Assembly: GCA_023664735.1 (NCBI GenBank)
Contig: JAMPFB010000001.1
Location: 79,297-133,123 of the forward strand
Direction of reading: 5' to 3'
From: Robinsoniella sp.
Lineage (GTDB): Bacteria > Bacillota > Clostridia > Lachnospirales > Lachnospiraceae
DNA length: 53,827 bases
Shown here: piece by piece, positions 8,024-16,653 of the stretch
Layout of the letters: each line of letters begins with the position of its first letter
Position numbering within the stretch: the first letter of the stretch is position 1
Program-made: the position numbers and the translations under genes
Notes under the pieces: model-generated
Told to the model about the DNA's origin: nothing
The model's database searches: none
Seen by the model: only the letters and a program-made list of their open reading frames with translations

Positions 8024-8067
8024 AAACTGCCGCTTTCACGATAAAAAACGTGAAGTGGCAGTTTTTA
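8024..8067 (+). terminator. Rho-independent terminator after the sigma/membrane-protein operon
   Basis: AAACTGCCGCTTTCACG (8024-8040) pairs with CGTGAAGTGGCAGTTT (8049-8064) with a small bulge, around an A-rich loop, followed by T residues. The 338-bp gap from 7958 to 8295 holds only this hairpin and the promoter near 8240; the 87-residue frame crossing it is not a gene. Confidence 0.8.
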
Positions 8068-8239
8068 TTGCGCTTTGAATTATCTTTACGTATAATCTTT
8101 CTTAAGCAGGATACCGCATCAAGTCATGCAGCTAGTCATCTTGGCGGATTTGCCAGAGCAGCTAATATGAAATGCCAGCTTTTTTAACAAAAGGAGCCAA
8201 AAAATGTTAAGCATGGCTGGTAGAATATTCTTTCCGTTT

Positions 8240-8248
8240 TGCTATAAT
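8240..8248 (+). promoter_or_regulatory. Extended -10 promoter of the amidohydrolase gene
   Basis: TGCTATAAT (8240-8248) is a perfect extended -10 element. No good -35 lies 17 bp upstream. It would start transcription about 40 bp before the gene at 8296. Confidence 0.5.
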
Positions 8249-8295
8249 ATGTTAAAAGAACAAGCAAAAGTATGAAAAGTTGGAGGATGTGAAAT

Positions 8296-10257
8296 ATGCC
8301 TAGTGTTTTTGGGATTCCGTTGATTGGATTTATTCAGATGGTAATTGGAGCAGCGATTGTTGCTTTTATTGTTGGAAAGTATCTTACCCGTCCAAAGAAA
8401 AACAAACGGGGGGAATGGCTCATTCAAAATGTTCATGTAATCGTAGGAGACGGGACGGAGCTTAAAAATCAAAATGTTTATATCAAAGACGGCATGATTA
8501 AGAAGATGACGACAGAGCCTGTTGACAGAAAAAATGTGCAGGTGATAGACGGAACCGGCAAGACACTTATGCCGGGGATTATTGACAGCCATGTGCATAT
8601 TCAGGGGCTGGAAAACAGAAGCGACAGTGACAGCGACCGCTTTCTTGCAGAGGTAGTTCCGGAAATCTTTCAGGATCGCCTGTTTCCTTATGGCGTGACC
8701 ACCTTAAAGGAGCTTGGTTCCCCCAGACATTTTATATACAAGCTGCGGGATAAGATAAATGCAGGAGAAATCATTGGACCGGAGCTTTTGGTCGTAGGTC
8801 CCAATATTACCGGGGTGGATGGACATCCGGCAAGCACCTTGGGCGGCGAGAATTCATGGATGAGAAAAGAGATGGCGGCGGAAATTGCTTCAGCGGAAGA
8901 TGCGCATAAAGTGGTAAAGGAGCTGAAAGCTGCCGGAGTGGATTTTCTTAAAATTGTATATCAGGGTGGCGACTATTGGTATTTTGACCAAAAGCTGCAG
9001 ATTGGAAAACTGGATAAAGAGCTTATGGAGCAAATCATCCGGGAAGGAAAGGAAAACGGTCTTAAGACTACGGCACATGTTTTTTATAAGGAGGATGTTG
9101 GGGACTTGTTAAAAGCAGGAATCTATGGAATTGAGCATGGCATTCTGGATGAAGACATAGAAATGGATGATGATATAGTAAACCTTTGGAAAAAAAGCGG
9201 GGCATACTTCGTGCCCACGGTAAATGCCATGACCTATGAGAAGGTGCCGGGGCGGTTGCAGCACAGCATTCATAACCTTAAGGTATTGTATGATGCCGGG
9301 ATTCCCATAGCAATGGGAACCGACAATTTGTTAGAGACTATGTCGGGAGAAATAGAGCATAAGGAGCTGCAGTATTATACAGAGGCAGGCCTTACCCCAA
9401 TGCAGGCAATTGTAACAGCAACCGGGGGGAGTGCACAGTATCTGGGAATCCTTGACAGGAAGGGCACTGTGGAAGAGGGAAAAGAGGCGGATTTGATTCT
9501 GCTTGAGAAAAATCCTCTTGAGGATATTTCGTATATACAGTTCATTGATAAAGTTTTTCTCAAAGGACGGCTGGTACATTCAGCAGTGAAAATTCAGTCT
9601 TACGAGATTCCGGGTTTTGATTATCCGGAAAACAGTTCTTCATTGGTTTATGGAAGCACAGATGGAAATGAAGAGCGGGTACTGGATGTGAAGGCATTTT
9701 TACAGGAAAAGAAAATGTCCAACAGAATATATCGCAGTGGAAAATTATGGGCGGCGGAAGAATATGAACTGGAAGCAAATCTTTCAGCGCACACATGGCA
9801 TTATACGAGAAAAGAGGACGGGACGGAGCTTCTTGCCGTCAGAGAAGGCGATATGATTCGCATGACGGGAACCTTCAAAGGCAAAAAGCAGGATAAGAAA
9901 CTGAAAATCGGAGATGGGCTTTGGTATCAGTTAATGGATCAGGCGATGCCTGCCTTTGTTCATTCCACTTTGGATGAAATTATCTTTTATTCCATTGGAA
10001 CCGGCAATAATCGGGGAGCAATGGGACTTGGGGAATTTGCCGCAAAAAAACTGGGAGAAGAAAGCATTACGGTAAATGACAGGAACTATGCATGTATAAA
10101 AGTCAGCTTTGTGCTAACAATGTTTTCTTGGGCATGGACCGGAATCTATTGGTATGAAAAAGAAACAGGAATCCTGATACAAAGTGGTGAAAAAAAGGAA
10201 AATGGCAACATTTGCATCCAATACACAATAAAAGGAGAAGAGCATGTTCAAGGATAA
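8296..10257 (+). CDS. Membrane-anchored amidohydrolase with C-terminal extension
   Basis: Residues 1-30 hold one membrane segment (IPLIGFIQMVIGAAIVAFIV), suggesting an N-terminal anchor. Residues 45-430 form a metal-dependent amidohydrolase barrel of the imidazolonepropionase/prolidase-like type, with DSHVHI (about 96), FLKIVYQ holding the probable carbamylated Lys (about 219), TTAHVF (260), IEHG (280) and MGTDN (342). The last 200 or so residues match no domain I recognise; they are not needed in ordinary family members of about 400-430 residues. GGAGG lies 8-9 bp upstream of the start. The gene overlaps the XRE-AbrB regulator by 14 bp, so the two are co-expressed. The substrate is unknown. 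Confidence 0.8.
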   Translation: MPSVFGIPLIGFIQMVIGAAIVAFIVGKYLTRPKKNKRGEWLIQNVHVIVGDGTELKNQNVYIKDGMIKKMTTEPVDRKNVQVIDGTGKTLMPGIIDSHVHIQGLENRSDSDSDRFLAEVVPEIFQDRLFPYGVTTLKELGSPRHFIYKLRDKINAGEIIGPELLVVGPNITGVDGHPASTLGGENSWMRKEMAAEIASAEDAHKVVKELKAAGVDFLKIVYQGGDYWYFDQKLQIGKLDKELMEQIIREGKENGLKTTAHVFYKEDVGDLLKAGIYGIEHGILDEDIEMDDDIVNLWKKSGAYFVPTVNAMTYEKVPGRLQHSIHNLKVLYDAGIPIAMGTDNLLETMSGEIEHKELQYYTEAGLTPMQAIVTATGGSAQYLGILDRKGTVEEGKEADLILLEKNPLEDISYIQFIDKVFLKGRLVHSAVKIQSYEIPGFDYPENSSSLVYGSTDGNEERVLDVKAFLQEKKMSNRIYRSGKLWAAEEYELEANLSAHTWHYTRKEDGTELLAVREGDMIRMTGTFKGKKQDKKLKIGDGLWYQLMDQAMPAFVHSTLDEIIFYSIGTGNNRGAMGLGEFAAKKLGEESITVNDRNYACIKVSFVLTMFSWAWTGIYWYEKETGILIQSGEKKENGNICIQYTIKGEEHVQG

Positions 10258-10654
10258 TCTTATGGAGTTAAGAAAGCTCAATAACATGACACAGGAGGAA
10301 CTGGCAGGGAGGATTGGAGTCAGCCGCCAGACCCTCTCTAAGTGGGAGACGGGGGATTCCCTGCCCGATATTGAAATGAGCAGGGCGATAGCGCAATTAT
10401 TTGGCGTTACTTTGGACGATTTAGTGTGTTATGAAAGCAGTGAAAGCGGGCTTCCCATACCACCAAAAGGGAGACATGCTTTTGGCATGGTAAAGGTTGG
10501 AGACAAAGGACAGATTGTCATTCCCGCCAAGGCAAGAAAGGTATTTCATATATGTCCGGGCGACAATCTATTTATCATTGGAGATGAAACGCAGGGGCTT
10601 GCTATTTTGAAGGAAGAGAATTTCCTTGGGCTGTTGAGGGAGTTGGGGCTTTGA
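10244..10654 (+). CDS. XRE helix-turn-helix / AbrB-like fusion regulator
   Basis: This 136-residue DNA-binding protein joins two domains. Residues 5-60 are an XRE helix-turn-helix (MTQEELAGRIGVSRQTLSKW). Residues 80-125 are a SpoVT/AbrB-like swapped-hairpin domain (VKVGDKGQIVIPAKARKVF). It begins inside the 3' end of the amidohydrolase gene, behind AAAGGAGAAG. It is followed after 51 bp by the HipA-like kinase gene. It may control its own operon, the kinase module, or both. It probably acts as a dimer or tetramer. Confidence 0.85.
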   Translation: MFKDNLMELRKLNNMTQEELAGRIGVSRQTLSKWETGDSLPDIEMSRAIAQLFGVTLDDLVCYESSESGLPIPPKGRHAFGMVKVGDKGQIVIPAKARKVFHICPGDNLFIIGDETQGLAILKEENFLGLLRELGL

Positions 10655-10705
10655 GACTTTCCTTTTTGCGTTCCATATGTTATAAAGGAAGCAGGGAGTG
10701 ATGTT

Positions 10706-11527
10706 ATGACAGATACACATACGGCTGAGCCAATTGACCTTACACATTTGACATGGACATTATCAAGGTCATCAACAGGTACTGCAGGAAGCTTTTTAAA
10801 GTCCTATGAAGAAAAAGATGGACAGAAGTTTTATTATAAAATGTCCAATTATGATAGCGTCAGAGGAGTTATCGGACATGAAAGCATAAATGAAATAGTA
10901 GCGCAGAATATCGCTGATTTATTCCACATTCAACATCTGACCTACGATTTGTTACATTGTACGGTTCAAGTGGCTGATAGCATTTTTGAAACATGGGTTA
11001 CTTGTTCTAGAGATTTCAAAAATTGTGGCGAGAGTAAGATGACATTTGAAACCTACTATGAGATCCTGCATATGGATGGAGAAGATAAGTTTCATTTTAT
11101 AAGGAGAATGGAATTAGAAGAGTATTTTTCTAATATGTTTCTTTTAGATTATCTGATTTGTAACAGGGATCGGCATGGCGCTAATGTGGAAGTCTTACAG
11201 AAAGGTGATGAGTATAGGCTGGCACCTTTATTTGATCATGGCTTATCTTTTCTTTTTTCCTGCTATAATGATGGTAATAAAATGCGGGAATTTGATAAAT
11301 TAAAAGATGGACCTGTGAATAATTATGTAGGCAGCAGTAATTTGTCAGATAATTTAAAGCTTGTACCGGAGCATATCCGGGCAAAAGTCTATCTACCTGA
11401 AAGAGAACAATTGTTTAAGGGACTGGAAAATGCCGCTGGTGCAGTACCGGGTGAATATTGGAACTGTATTTATGAAATGATAAAGGAGCGAGTAGAATAT
11501 GTTAAGAACCTTCCGGATTCTAAATGA
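10706..11527 (+). CDS. HipA-like kinase domain protein
   Basis: This 273-residue protein carries the HipA C-terminal kinase signature: a glycine/serine-rich strand GTAGSFLKSYEE near residues 25-36, the catalytic loop LICNRDRHGANVEVL (about 149-163) and APLFDHGLSFLF (about 173-184) as the metal-binding DFG equivalent. HipA-type kinases phosphorylate proteins, and some act as growth-arresting toxins. The N-terminal subdomain of full HipA (about 100 residues) is absent. The next gene, overlapping by 29 bp, encodes a small protein that could supply that function or act as an antidote. Target and toxicity cannot be read from sequence. Confidence 0.72.
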   Translation: MTDTHTAEPIDLTHLTWTLSRSSTGTAGSFLKSYEEKDGQKFYYKMSNYDSVRGVIGHESINEIVAQNIADLFHIQHLTYDLLHCTVQVADSIFETWVTCSRDFKNCGESKMTFETYYEILHMDGEDKFHFIRRMELEEYFSNMFLLDYLICNRDRHGANVEVLQKGDEYRLAPLFDHGLSFLFSCYNDGNKMREFDKLKDGPVNNYVGSSNLSDNLKLVPEHIRAKVYLPEREQLFKGLENAAGAVPGEYWNCIYEMIKERVEYVKNLPDSK

Positions 11528-11852
11528 TTCCTTAGAACCATCCTATGAGCATGCAATTCTTACCTATGATGAGGAATCTGAACAATATGCTGTTCATATT
11601 CCGGATTCGATTGATTGCAATGAGTTGCCTGCTATTTTATCCCTGCTTGCAAAGCAGGGAATACGGGAATTGGATGATAAATGGGCAAGACGTTTCGTAT
11701 CGGAGCGTGTAGTGCCAGCAGACCGTCAGAATATAGGAATGATCATGCGAGAGCTTCATATGAAAAAGTATAGCGAATTTCCCATTTTGGAATATACAAG
11801 CGGAAGATGCTGCATGGATGATTTCTATTTACAGGAAGTGAAGGAATTATGA
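11499..11852 (+). CDS. Small protein paired with the HipA-like kinase
   Basis: This 117-residue protein has no motif I recognise. Its start overlaps the kinase gene by 29 bp behind AAAGGAG, so the pair is translationally coupled. The N-terminal half (residues 1-50) is strand-rich and acidic; the C-terminal half contains RQNIGMIMRELHMKKYSEF and two adjacent cysteines near residue 106. By analogy with three-part HipBST systems it might be the split-off N-terminal HipA subdomain or an antitoxin, but that is speculative. A terminator follows 16 bp after the stop. Confidence 0.65.
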   Translation: MLRTFRILNDSLEPSYEHAILTYDEESEQYAVHIPDSIDCNELPAILSLLAKQGIRELDDKWARRFVSERVVPADRQNIGMIMRELHMKKYSEFPILEYTSGRCCMDDFYLQEVKEL

Positions 11853-11868
11853 TAAGAAGAATGATGTT

Positions 11869-11906
11869 AAATTTCCATATCTGGTTAGGGTGTGGAAATT
11901 TTTTTT
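11869..11906 (+). terminator. Rho-independent terminator after the kinase module
   Basis: AAATTTCCA (11869-11877) pairs with TGGAAATTT (11893-11901), followed by a run of eight T residues ending at 11906. Confidence 0.8.
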
Positions 11907-12099
11907 GGTAAAGTTGTTGGATAAGAGGGCGTGGGAGCTTAGGAAATCTACAAAAGCTTTATAACAATTAGGAGAGAAGAACAAGCCAAAAGCTCTGAAA
12001 ACCCCTGAAATGCTACCAAGAGTAGCAGAAAAAATCCTCATGCTACCTATACTTTCTTGTGTGGCAAATCCGGCTCTCCTATAATGCTCTCATACCAAA

Positions 12100-12117
12100 G
12101 GGCAAATTTATTTGCCC
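12100..12117. promoter_or_regulatory. Small inverted repeat before the ABC transporter operon
   Basis: GGGCAAA (12100-12106) and TTTGCCC (12111-12117) form a perfect inverted repeat 21 bp before the start codon at 12139, just ahead of AAAGGAGAG. It could be an operator, for example for the XRE regulator at the operon end, or an RNA hairpin limiting ribosome access. Nothing else was recognised in 11907-12138. Confidence 0.35.
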
Positions 12118-12138
12118 AATAAAAAGGAGAGCAGATAA

Positions 12139-12921
12139 ATGGAAGTAAAGACAAATGAAGGTAAAAAGGAAGCTGTCATATGTGCAAGGAAATTAAAAAA
12201 GAGCTTTGTCAATCAGGATACGGAGCAGGTTATTTTCGATAATCTTAATCTGGATATTTATAAGGGAGATTTTACCGTTATCATGGGTTCCTCCGGAGCG
12301 GGAAAATCCACGCTGCTTTATTCCCTGTCGGGCATGGACCGTCCGGCAGCAGGAAATATTACATTTTGCGGGAAAAGCCTGATGGAGCTAAGCGATGACC
12401 AGCTTGCGGTATTTAGAAGGAAAAATTGTGGCTTTGTATTTCAGCAAATCTATTTGTTGGAAAAAATGAGCCTGATGGACAATGTGATTACTGCTGGGGC
12501 ATTAGTGAGCAAAAACAGGAAGGAAATCGTAGAAAGAGCTTCTAAGCTGTTTGAAATGGTAAATATCCCGCAAAACACCCAGAAAAAATTTTCCACCCAG
12601 ATTTCAGGAGGAGAAGCGCAGAGGGCAGGAATCGTAAGGGCTGTTATCAACCAGCCGGAAGTGGTATTTGCAGATGAACCGACAGGAGCATTAAACTCAA
12701 ACAATTCCGATGCTGTGCTGGACGTATTTACAAAGCTGCACCGTAACGGACAAAGTATCATTATGGTGACCCATGATAAGAAATCCGCATTGCGTGGAAA
12801 CCGTGTTATCTACTTAAAGGATGGCGAAATTTCCGGACAGTGCGACTTAGGCGGTTATCAGCCTAAGGATGAGGCTAGAACAAAGCGTTTACATGATTTC
12901 TTAATGGAAATGGGGTGGTAG
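12139..12921 (+). CDS. ABC transporter ATP-binding protein, BceA/MacB-like
   Basis: This 260-residue ATPase has all nucleotide-binding landmarks: Walker A GSSGAGKST (about residues 50-58), Q-loop VFQQIYLL (about 101), signature ISGGEAQRAG (about 155), Walker B VVFADEPTGAL (about 175) and the switch His in VTHD. The DEPTGALNS sequence and the pairing with an FtsX-type permease place it with lipoprotein/peptide-resistance exporters rather than solute importers. The permease follows after 1 bp. BceAB systems usually detect or remove cell-envelope-active peptides; no two-component system is nearby. Confidence 0.88.
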   Translation: MEVKTNEGKKEAVICARKLKKSFVNQDTEQVIFDNLNLDIYKGDFTVIMGSSGAGKSTLLYSLSGMDRPAAGNITFCGKSLMELSDDQLAVFRRKNCGFVFQQIYLLEKMSLMDNVITAGALVSKNRKEIVERASKLFEMVNIPQNTQKKFSTQISGGEAQRAGIVRAVINQPEVVFADEPTGALNSNNSDAVLDVFTKLHRNGQSIIMVTHDKKSALRGNRVIYLKDGEISGQCDLGGYQPKDEARTKRLHDFLMEMGW

Positions 12922-12922
12922 G

Positions 12923-15250
12923 ATGAGAAAAATCAGTGGACTAATTGGACACAACCTGAAAAAAGAGAAAGGGCAGTATCTGTCCTTTGGAATTATCATC
13001 CTTATTACCGCTTTTATCTTAAATCTTGCTTTTGTGCTGTTTTTTCAGGTGGATAAGGCATATGATGAGAAGTTTCGGAGGCTGGATGCTGCAAATATCA
13101 ATGTGTGCATACCAAAAATACAGAATAGCGATTCTTTAGAGGAAGAGCTTTTAAGCATTGAGGGAATAAGCAGCATGGAAACGGAAGAGGGGATATTTAC
13201 AAACGCTGTAATTAAGGAATTTCGTGGAGTAGATTTTTCCATGAATACTATGTTTTATAATCTGGATTATGTTAGGAAGCTAAACAGGTTTGAAATGGTG
13301 GAAGAAAGAACGGGTAATTATGCTTCCCCCATTTATGTGTCCCTTTATGTGGCGCAGTTTGGACAGTTTCAATTGGGAGATTCCATTACATGGCAGATAG
13401 GAGAGCAGGATTATACATTTCAGATAGCAGGAATCCTAGAAGAAATGCAGTATGGAAATGCAGGAAGCGGAGTAATCGGCGTATATCTGCCGGAAAAAAC
13501 ATATGAGAAATTTGCAGAGGAAAATAAAGAAAACAAGGTGGTGGAATATTCTTTTGTAACAAAGGAACAGGCTTCCCCTCAGGATATTTCAGATAAAATC
13601 AGTTCAGTTTTGTCTGAGAAAAACATTTATTTCCCATGGATACTAAACAGCAATTCCTGCAAACAGGTAAGAACCATGGTATGCAGCCTGACGATTTCTG
13701 TTCTCATTGCTTTTGCTTTCATTGTTTTGCTAGTAAGCATGTTTTTGTGTAAATTCCGTATTCAGAACACAGTAGAGCAGGACATGGCAAATATGGGCGT
13801 GCTAAAGGCTATAGGATATACAGGAAACATGATTTTGTGTGCAACCATATTTCCGTATATGCTTGTGACAGTCATAACGGCATTAGCAGGGGGCGTACTG
13901 TCCTATGCCATACTGCCTGCTTTGGCAGCAGTCCTTGCTCTGCAGTCCGGTTTTTCTTTTACATTGCACTTTGATGCTGCGGCATTATGCGTTACCATTT
14001 TTGTACCTGCTTTTCTTACCCTGCTGTTTACTTACCTTGCTGCAAGGCGGATAAAAAAATTGCAGCCAATTCATGCAATCCGTGGAAACAGTGAAAGCCG
14101 CCATGGAAAAAGAAACTATTTTCCTTTGGATGAAACCGTAGGCAGCCTGCAGCTTAATTTGATATTCAAACAGATTGCTGCTTCGCCGGGGCAGAATGTA
14201 TTGCTCTTTTTCGTATCATTTCTTATAATGGTGCTGCTGGCATTTGCAGGGACGCTTTTCTATAATGTGACGATAGAGCCGGATAATTTTTCCAGTACTT
14301 TAGCGGAAGAGACGCCGGGAATCATCCTTTCGGTAAAGGAGGGCAGCATGGAACGGTTGAAAAGCCGGCTTGCCCATAAGTCCCAGCTTGAAAAGCAATT
14401 AGAATATGAAATGAAATCGGTAAAGACAGGCACAAGCAGCCTGACAGCATTTCTTTGTGAGGACTTTTCCCTTGTTACCAATGATTTATGTTATGAGGGA
14501 AGAAATCCGAAGAAGGAAAATGAAATTGCAATAGGAAGCGCATTGGCAGAGAAATATTCCATTGGGGATAAAATCAGGCTTCAGGATGGTGGGCATACCT
14601 GTACGTATGATATTGTAGGCTTTCTTCAAAGCGTGAATTATCAGGGAGAGGTTTGTGAGCTGACACAGGAAGGGTATAGAAGGCTAAACAATGGGTATGA
14701 CGGTGGTTCTTTATATTTGTACCTGAAAGAAAATGTGGATGTGGAACAATTTCTTGAGGAGTTGGAAGAAGAATATGCCACAGATATTGTCAATACAGTA
14801 AATTATGACAAATTGAACAGAGTTTCTCAGGATATGTATCAGGGATTGGTGGAAGGGATAATTGGGGTCATATTTATTGTGACGGTGCTCATAGTCCTAT
14901 TGATTCTTTATATGATTATCAAGTCATTGATTGTCAGAAGGAAGCAGGAGTTTGGCATTTATAAGGCAATGGGATATTCCAACATCCAGTTGATGCTCCA
15001 AATTGCAGGAAGCCTTCTTCCGGTATCCTTCCTTGCCGTATGTTCCTCGGCAGTGGCAGGACTTTGGTATGTGCCGTTGCTTAACCGGATGGTTTTCGGG
15101 ATGATTGGAGCCGTAAAAAATAATTTCCATGTGTCGCTTTTGTTTTTATTGTTGTTTGCAGCCATGCAGATACTGGTGAATTTCCTCATTAGTGTATGTC
15201 TGTCGCTGCCAATAAAAAAAATATCGGCATATTCACTTATTAAAGAGTAA
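12923..15250 (+). CDS. ABC transporter permease, FtsX/BceB-like
   Basis: This 775-residue membrane protein has an N-terminal transmembrane helix (about 17-40), a large extracellular region, three helices at about 250-375, a central helix near 420-445, a second soluble region, and a final set of helices at about 635-770. This is the doubled FtsX layout of large Firmicute permeases. LKAIGYT and YKAMGYSN are the coupling segments typical of FtsX domains. It forms a complex with the ATPase encoded just upstream. The substrate is unknown; defence against envelope-active peptides is plausible from the family. Confidence 0.87.
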   Translation: MRKISGLIGHNLKKEKGQYLSFGIIILITAFILNLAFVLFFQVDKAYDEKFRRLDAANINVCIPKIQNSDSLEEELLSIEGISSMETEEGIFTNAVIKEFRGVDFSMNTMFYNLDYVRKLNRFEMVEERTGNYASPIYVSLYVAQFGQFQLGDSITWQIGEQDYTFQIAGILEEMQYGNAGSGVIGVYLPEKTYEKFAEENKENKVVEYSFVTKEQASPQDISDKISSVLSEKNIYFPWILNSNSCKQVRTMVCSLTISVLIAFAFIVLLVSMFLCKFRIQNTVEQDMANMGVLKAIGYTGNMILCATIFPYMLVTVITALAGGVLSYAILPALAAVLALQSGFSFTLHFDAAALCVTIFVPAFLTLLFTYLAARRIKKLQPIHAIRGNSESRHGKRNYFPLDETVGSLQLNLIFKQIAASPGQNVLLFFVSFLIMVLLAFAGTLFYNVTIEPDNFSSTLAEETPGIILSVKEGSMERLKSRLAHKSQLEKQLEYEMKSVKTGTSSLTAFLCEDFSLVTNDLCYEGRNPKKENEIAIGSALAEKYSIGDKIRLQDGGHTCTYDIVGFLQSVNYQGEVCELTQEGYRRLNNGYDGGSLYLYLKENVDVEQFLEELEEEYATDIVNTVNYDKLNRVSQDMYQGLVEGIIGVIFIVTVLIVLLILYMIIKSLIVRRKQEFGIYKAMGYSNIQLMLQIAGSLLPVSFLAVCSSAVAGLWYVPLLNRMVFGMIGAVKNNFHVSLLFLLLFAAMQILVNFLISVCLSLPIKKISAYSLIKE

Positions 15251-15265
15251 ACAGGAGGTAATAAA

Positions 15266-16138
15266 ATGACATTTGCAGAAAAGTTAAAAGCAATCAGAAA
15301 ACAGGCTGGCATGTCGCAGGAGAAGCTGGCAGAAAAAATCGGGGTTTCCAGACAGGCTGTCACCAAATGGGAGACGGATATGGGCATTCCGGATATGGAA
15401 AATATTATGGTGATTTCCGCCCTGTTCCATATTTCCATTGACGAGCTCCTTTCCAATGAGAAGGAAATGAAAAAGCAGACCGATTATTTATATGAAAGCG
15501 TTACGGAATATGATATAGACGAAGAAAAACGCTATGATATGAAATTAGGCGGCGCCAGTATGCTTGTGCTTTCCGGCTATGAAGGGGAAAAAATCCGCAT
15601 CCGGCTTGGCTCTAATACCATATCCACTCTGCAAAGCGATTTTAAGGTAAAAATCGATGATGTCAGAAAACGTATTGATGTGGATATAAGCCGCAAAAAT
15701 GAAATGACGGAAGCAATGGCAAAAGAAGCAGTAGTAATATTCGTGCAGCTTCCCAATCAATATGTGGATAAAATCGAGCTGGCAGTCAATGCGGAAAGCA
15801 TCCGGATTCATTCTTTGAAATGTGACAGCCTAGAGCTTGATGCGAAAACAAAAAACCTGACATTGGAAGAGGTAGAGGGCAGTGTAGAAATCAACTGCAA
15901 TCTGGACATGAATATCCTGTGCGGCACCTTAAACGGTGCAGTGGAAATCAATCAGGTGTCAGCAACCTCCAAAATCCGGGTGCCAAAGGAAACGCCTTTT
16001 ACTGCGTTGGCAAAAGGCATAAAAACAAGCATATCCTATGAAGAGGATGGAAAGCGGGTGGAAGCATTTTGTACAGAGGGGGCTGATAATGTGATTGAGC
16101 TGAACGGGCTGAAAAGTGAGCTTGTAATCTGGCGGTAA
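15266..16138 (+). CDS. XRE family regulator with C-terminal beta-rich domain
   Basis: Residues 5-60 are an XRE helix-turn-helix (MSQEKLAEKIGVSRQAVTKW). Residues 85-290 are built of short alternating hydrophobic strands (for example LVLSGYEGEKIRIRLG and IRIHSLKCDSLELDAK), resembling the DUF4097-type beta-helix adhesin-like domain. The combination suggests that the C-terminal domain senses a ligand or forms oligomers. The gene lies 15 bp after the permease gene behind AGGAGG and is probably the last gene of the transporter operon, which it may control. Confidence 0.8.
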   Translation: MTFAEKLKAIRKQAGMSQEKLAEKIGVSRQAVTKWETDMGIPDMENIMVISALFHISIDELLSNEKEMKKQTDYLYESVTEYDIDEEKRYDMKLGGASMLVLSGYEGEKIRIRLGSNTISTLQSDFKVKIDDVRKRIDVDISRKNEMTEAMAKEAVVIFVQLPNQYVDKIELAVNAESIRIHSLKCDSLELDAKTKNLTLEEVEGSVEINCNLDMNILCGTLNGAVEINQVSATSKIRVPKETPFTALAKGIKTSISYEEDGKRVEAFCTEGADNVIELNGLKSELVIWR

Positions 16139-16185
16139 GACAGGGGACTATGTTTGTTCTTTTTGAAGGTGGTGGCTAAACGGAC

Positions 16186-16215
16186 GCAACAGAGGGATGA
16201 GAGTGGATTGGCTGT
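16186..16215 (+). repeat. Family A element, decayed left end (A5)
   Basis: GCAACAGAGGGATGAGAGTGG is identical to the left end of copy A1, and the upstream flank GGTGGCTAAACGGAC is also shared. The similarity fades after about 30 bp and no right arm is present. It lies 47 bp after the stop codon of the XRE regulator. Confidence 0.7.
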
Positions 16216-16287
16216 ACTAGAAAAGAGTTTGCTTGTTTTTAGAGTGTCTTTAACATTATTTCAAAATGGATTACTCTTGTTTTTATA

Positions 16288-16433
16288 TATAGGCATGGAT
16301 AGGACTAGGACTTATATATAGGGCTTTCTCATGTATATGTATACGTATATGGATATGCATATGCGTCTTTGCAGAGCGAGAGCGTGTCCGGAAGACTATC
16401 CTATGCTCTGCCACCTCCCACGTCCGTCCTCTT
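16288..16433. repeat. Family B element, decayed copy (B3)
   Basis: The right half (16367-16433) matches copy B10: GTCTTTGCAGAGCGAGAGCGTG, then an arm ending CTCCCACGTCCG. The left arm is eroded; GGCATGGATAGGAC near 16293 still roughly complements ACTATCCTATGC on the right. The centre is filled by TATATG-type simple sequence. The gap 16139-16653 holds this copy, A5 and the promoter at 16550. Confidence 0.6.
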
Positions 16434-16549
16434 ATCCAACTTTACCATAAAATGCCGAACTACTATTGTATTAGCAGTCTGACCGATTATAAGAAAAGTT
16501 TTCCTTTTACTATTTTTTGCGGAAAAGTATAGGAAATTAACAAAATGAT

Positions 16550-16579
16550 TTACACAGCATAGTAATAAACTGTTATAAT
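16550..16579 (+). promoter_or_regulatory. Predicted promoter of the flavoprotein gene
   Basis: TTACAC (16550-16555) and TATAAT (16574-16579) are 18 bp apart, with TGT directly before the -10, an extended -10 feature. Start of the gene is 75 bp downstream. Confidence 0.55.
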
Positions 16580-16653
16580 AAAGGAAATTGCATGGCAAGT
16601 CATGCATAACTTGAAAAGAAGCCTGCAAAGGTTAAAGAATAGGAGAATGGAAT

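Noticed and set aside
7924-8187. 87-residue plus-strand frame overlapping the end of the sigma-partner gene
   Set aside because: It runs through a clear terminator hairpin, has no ribosome binding site and has no protein-like motif.
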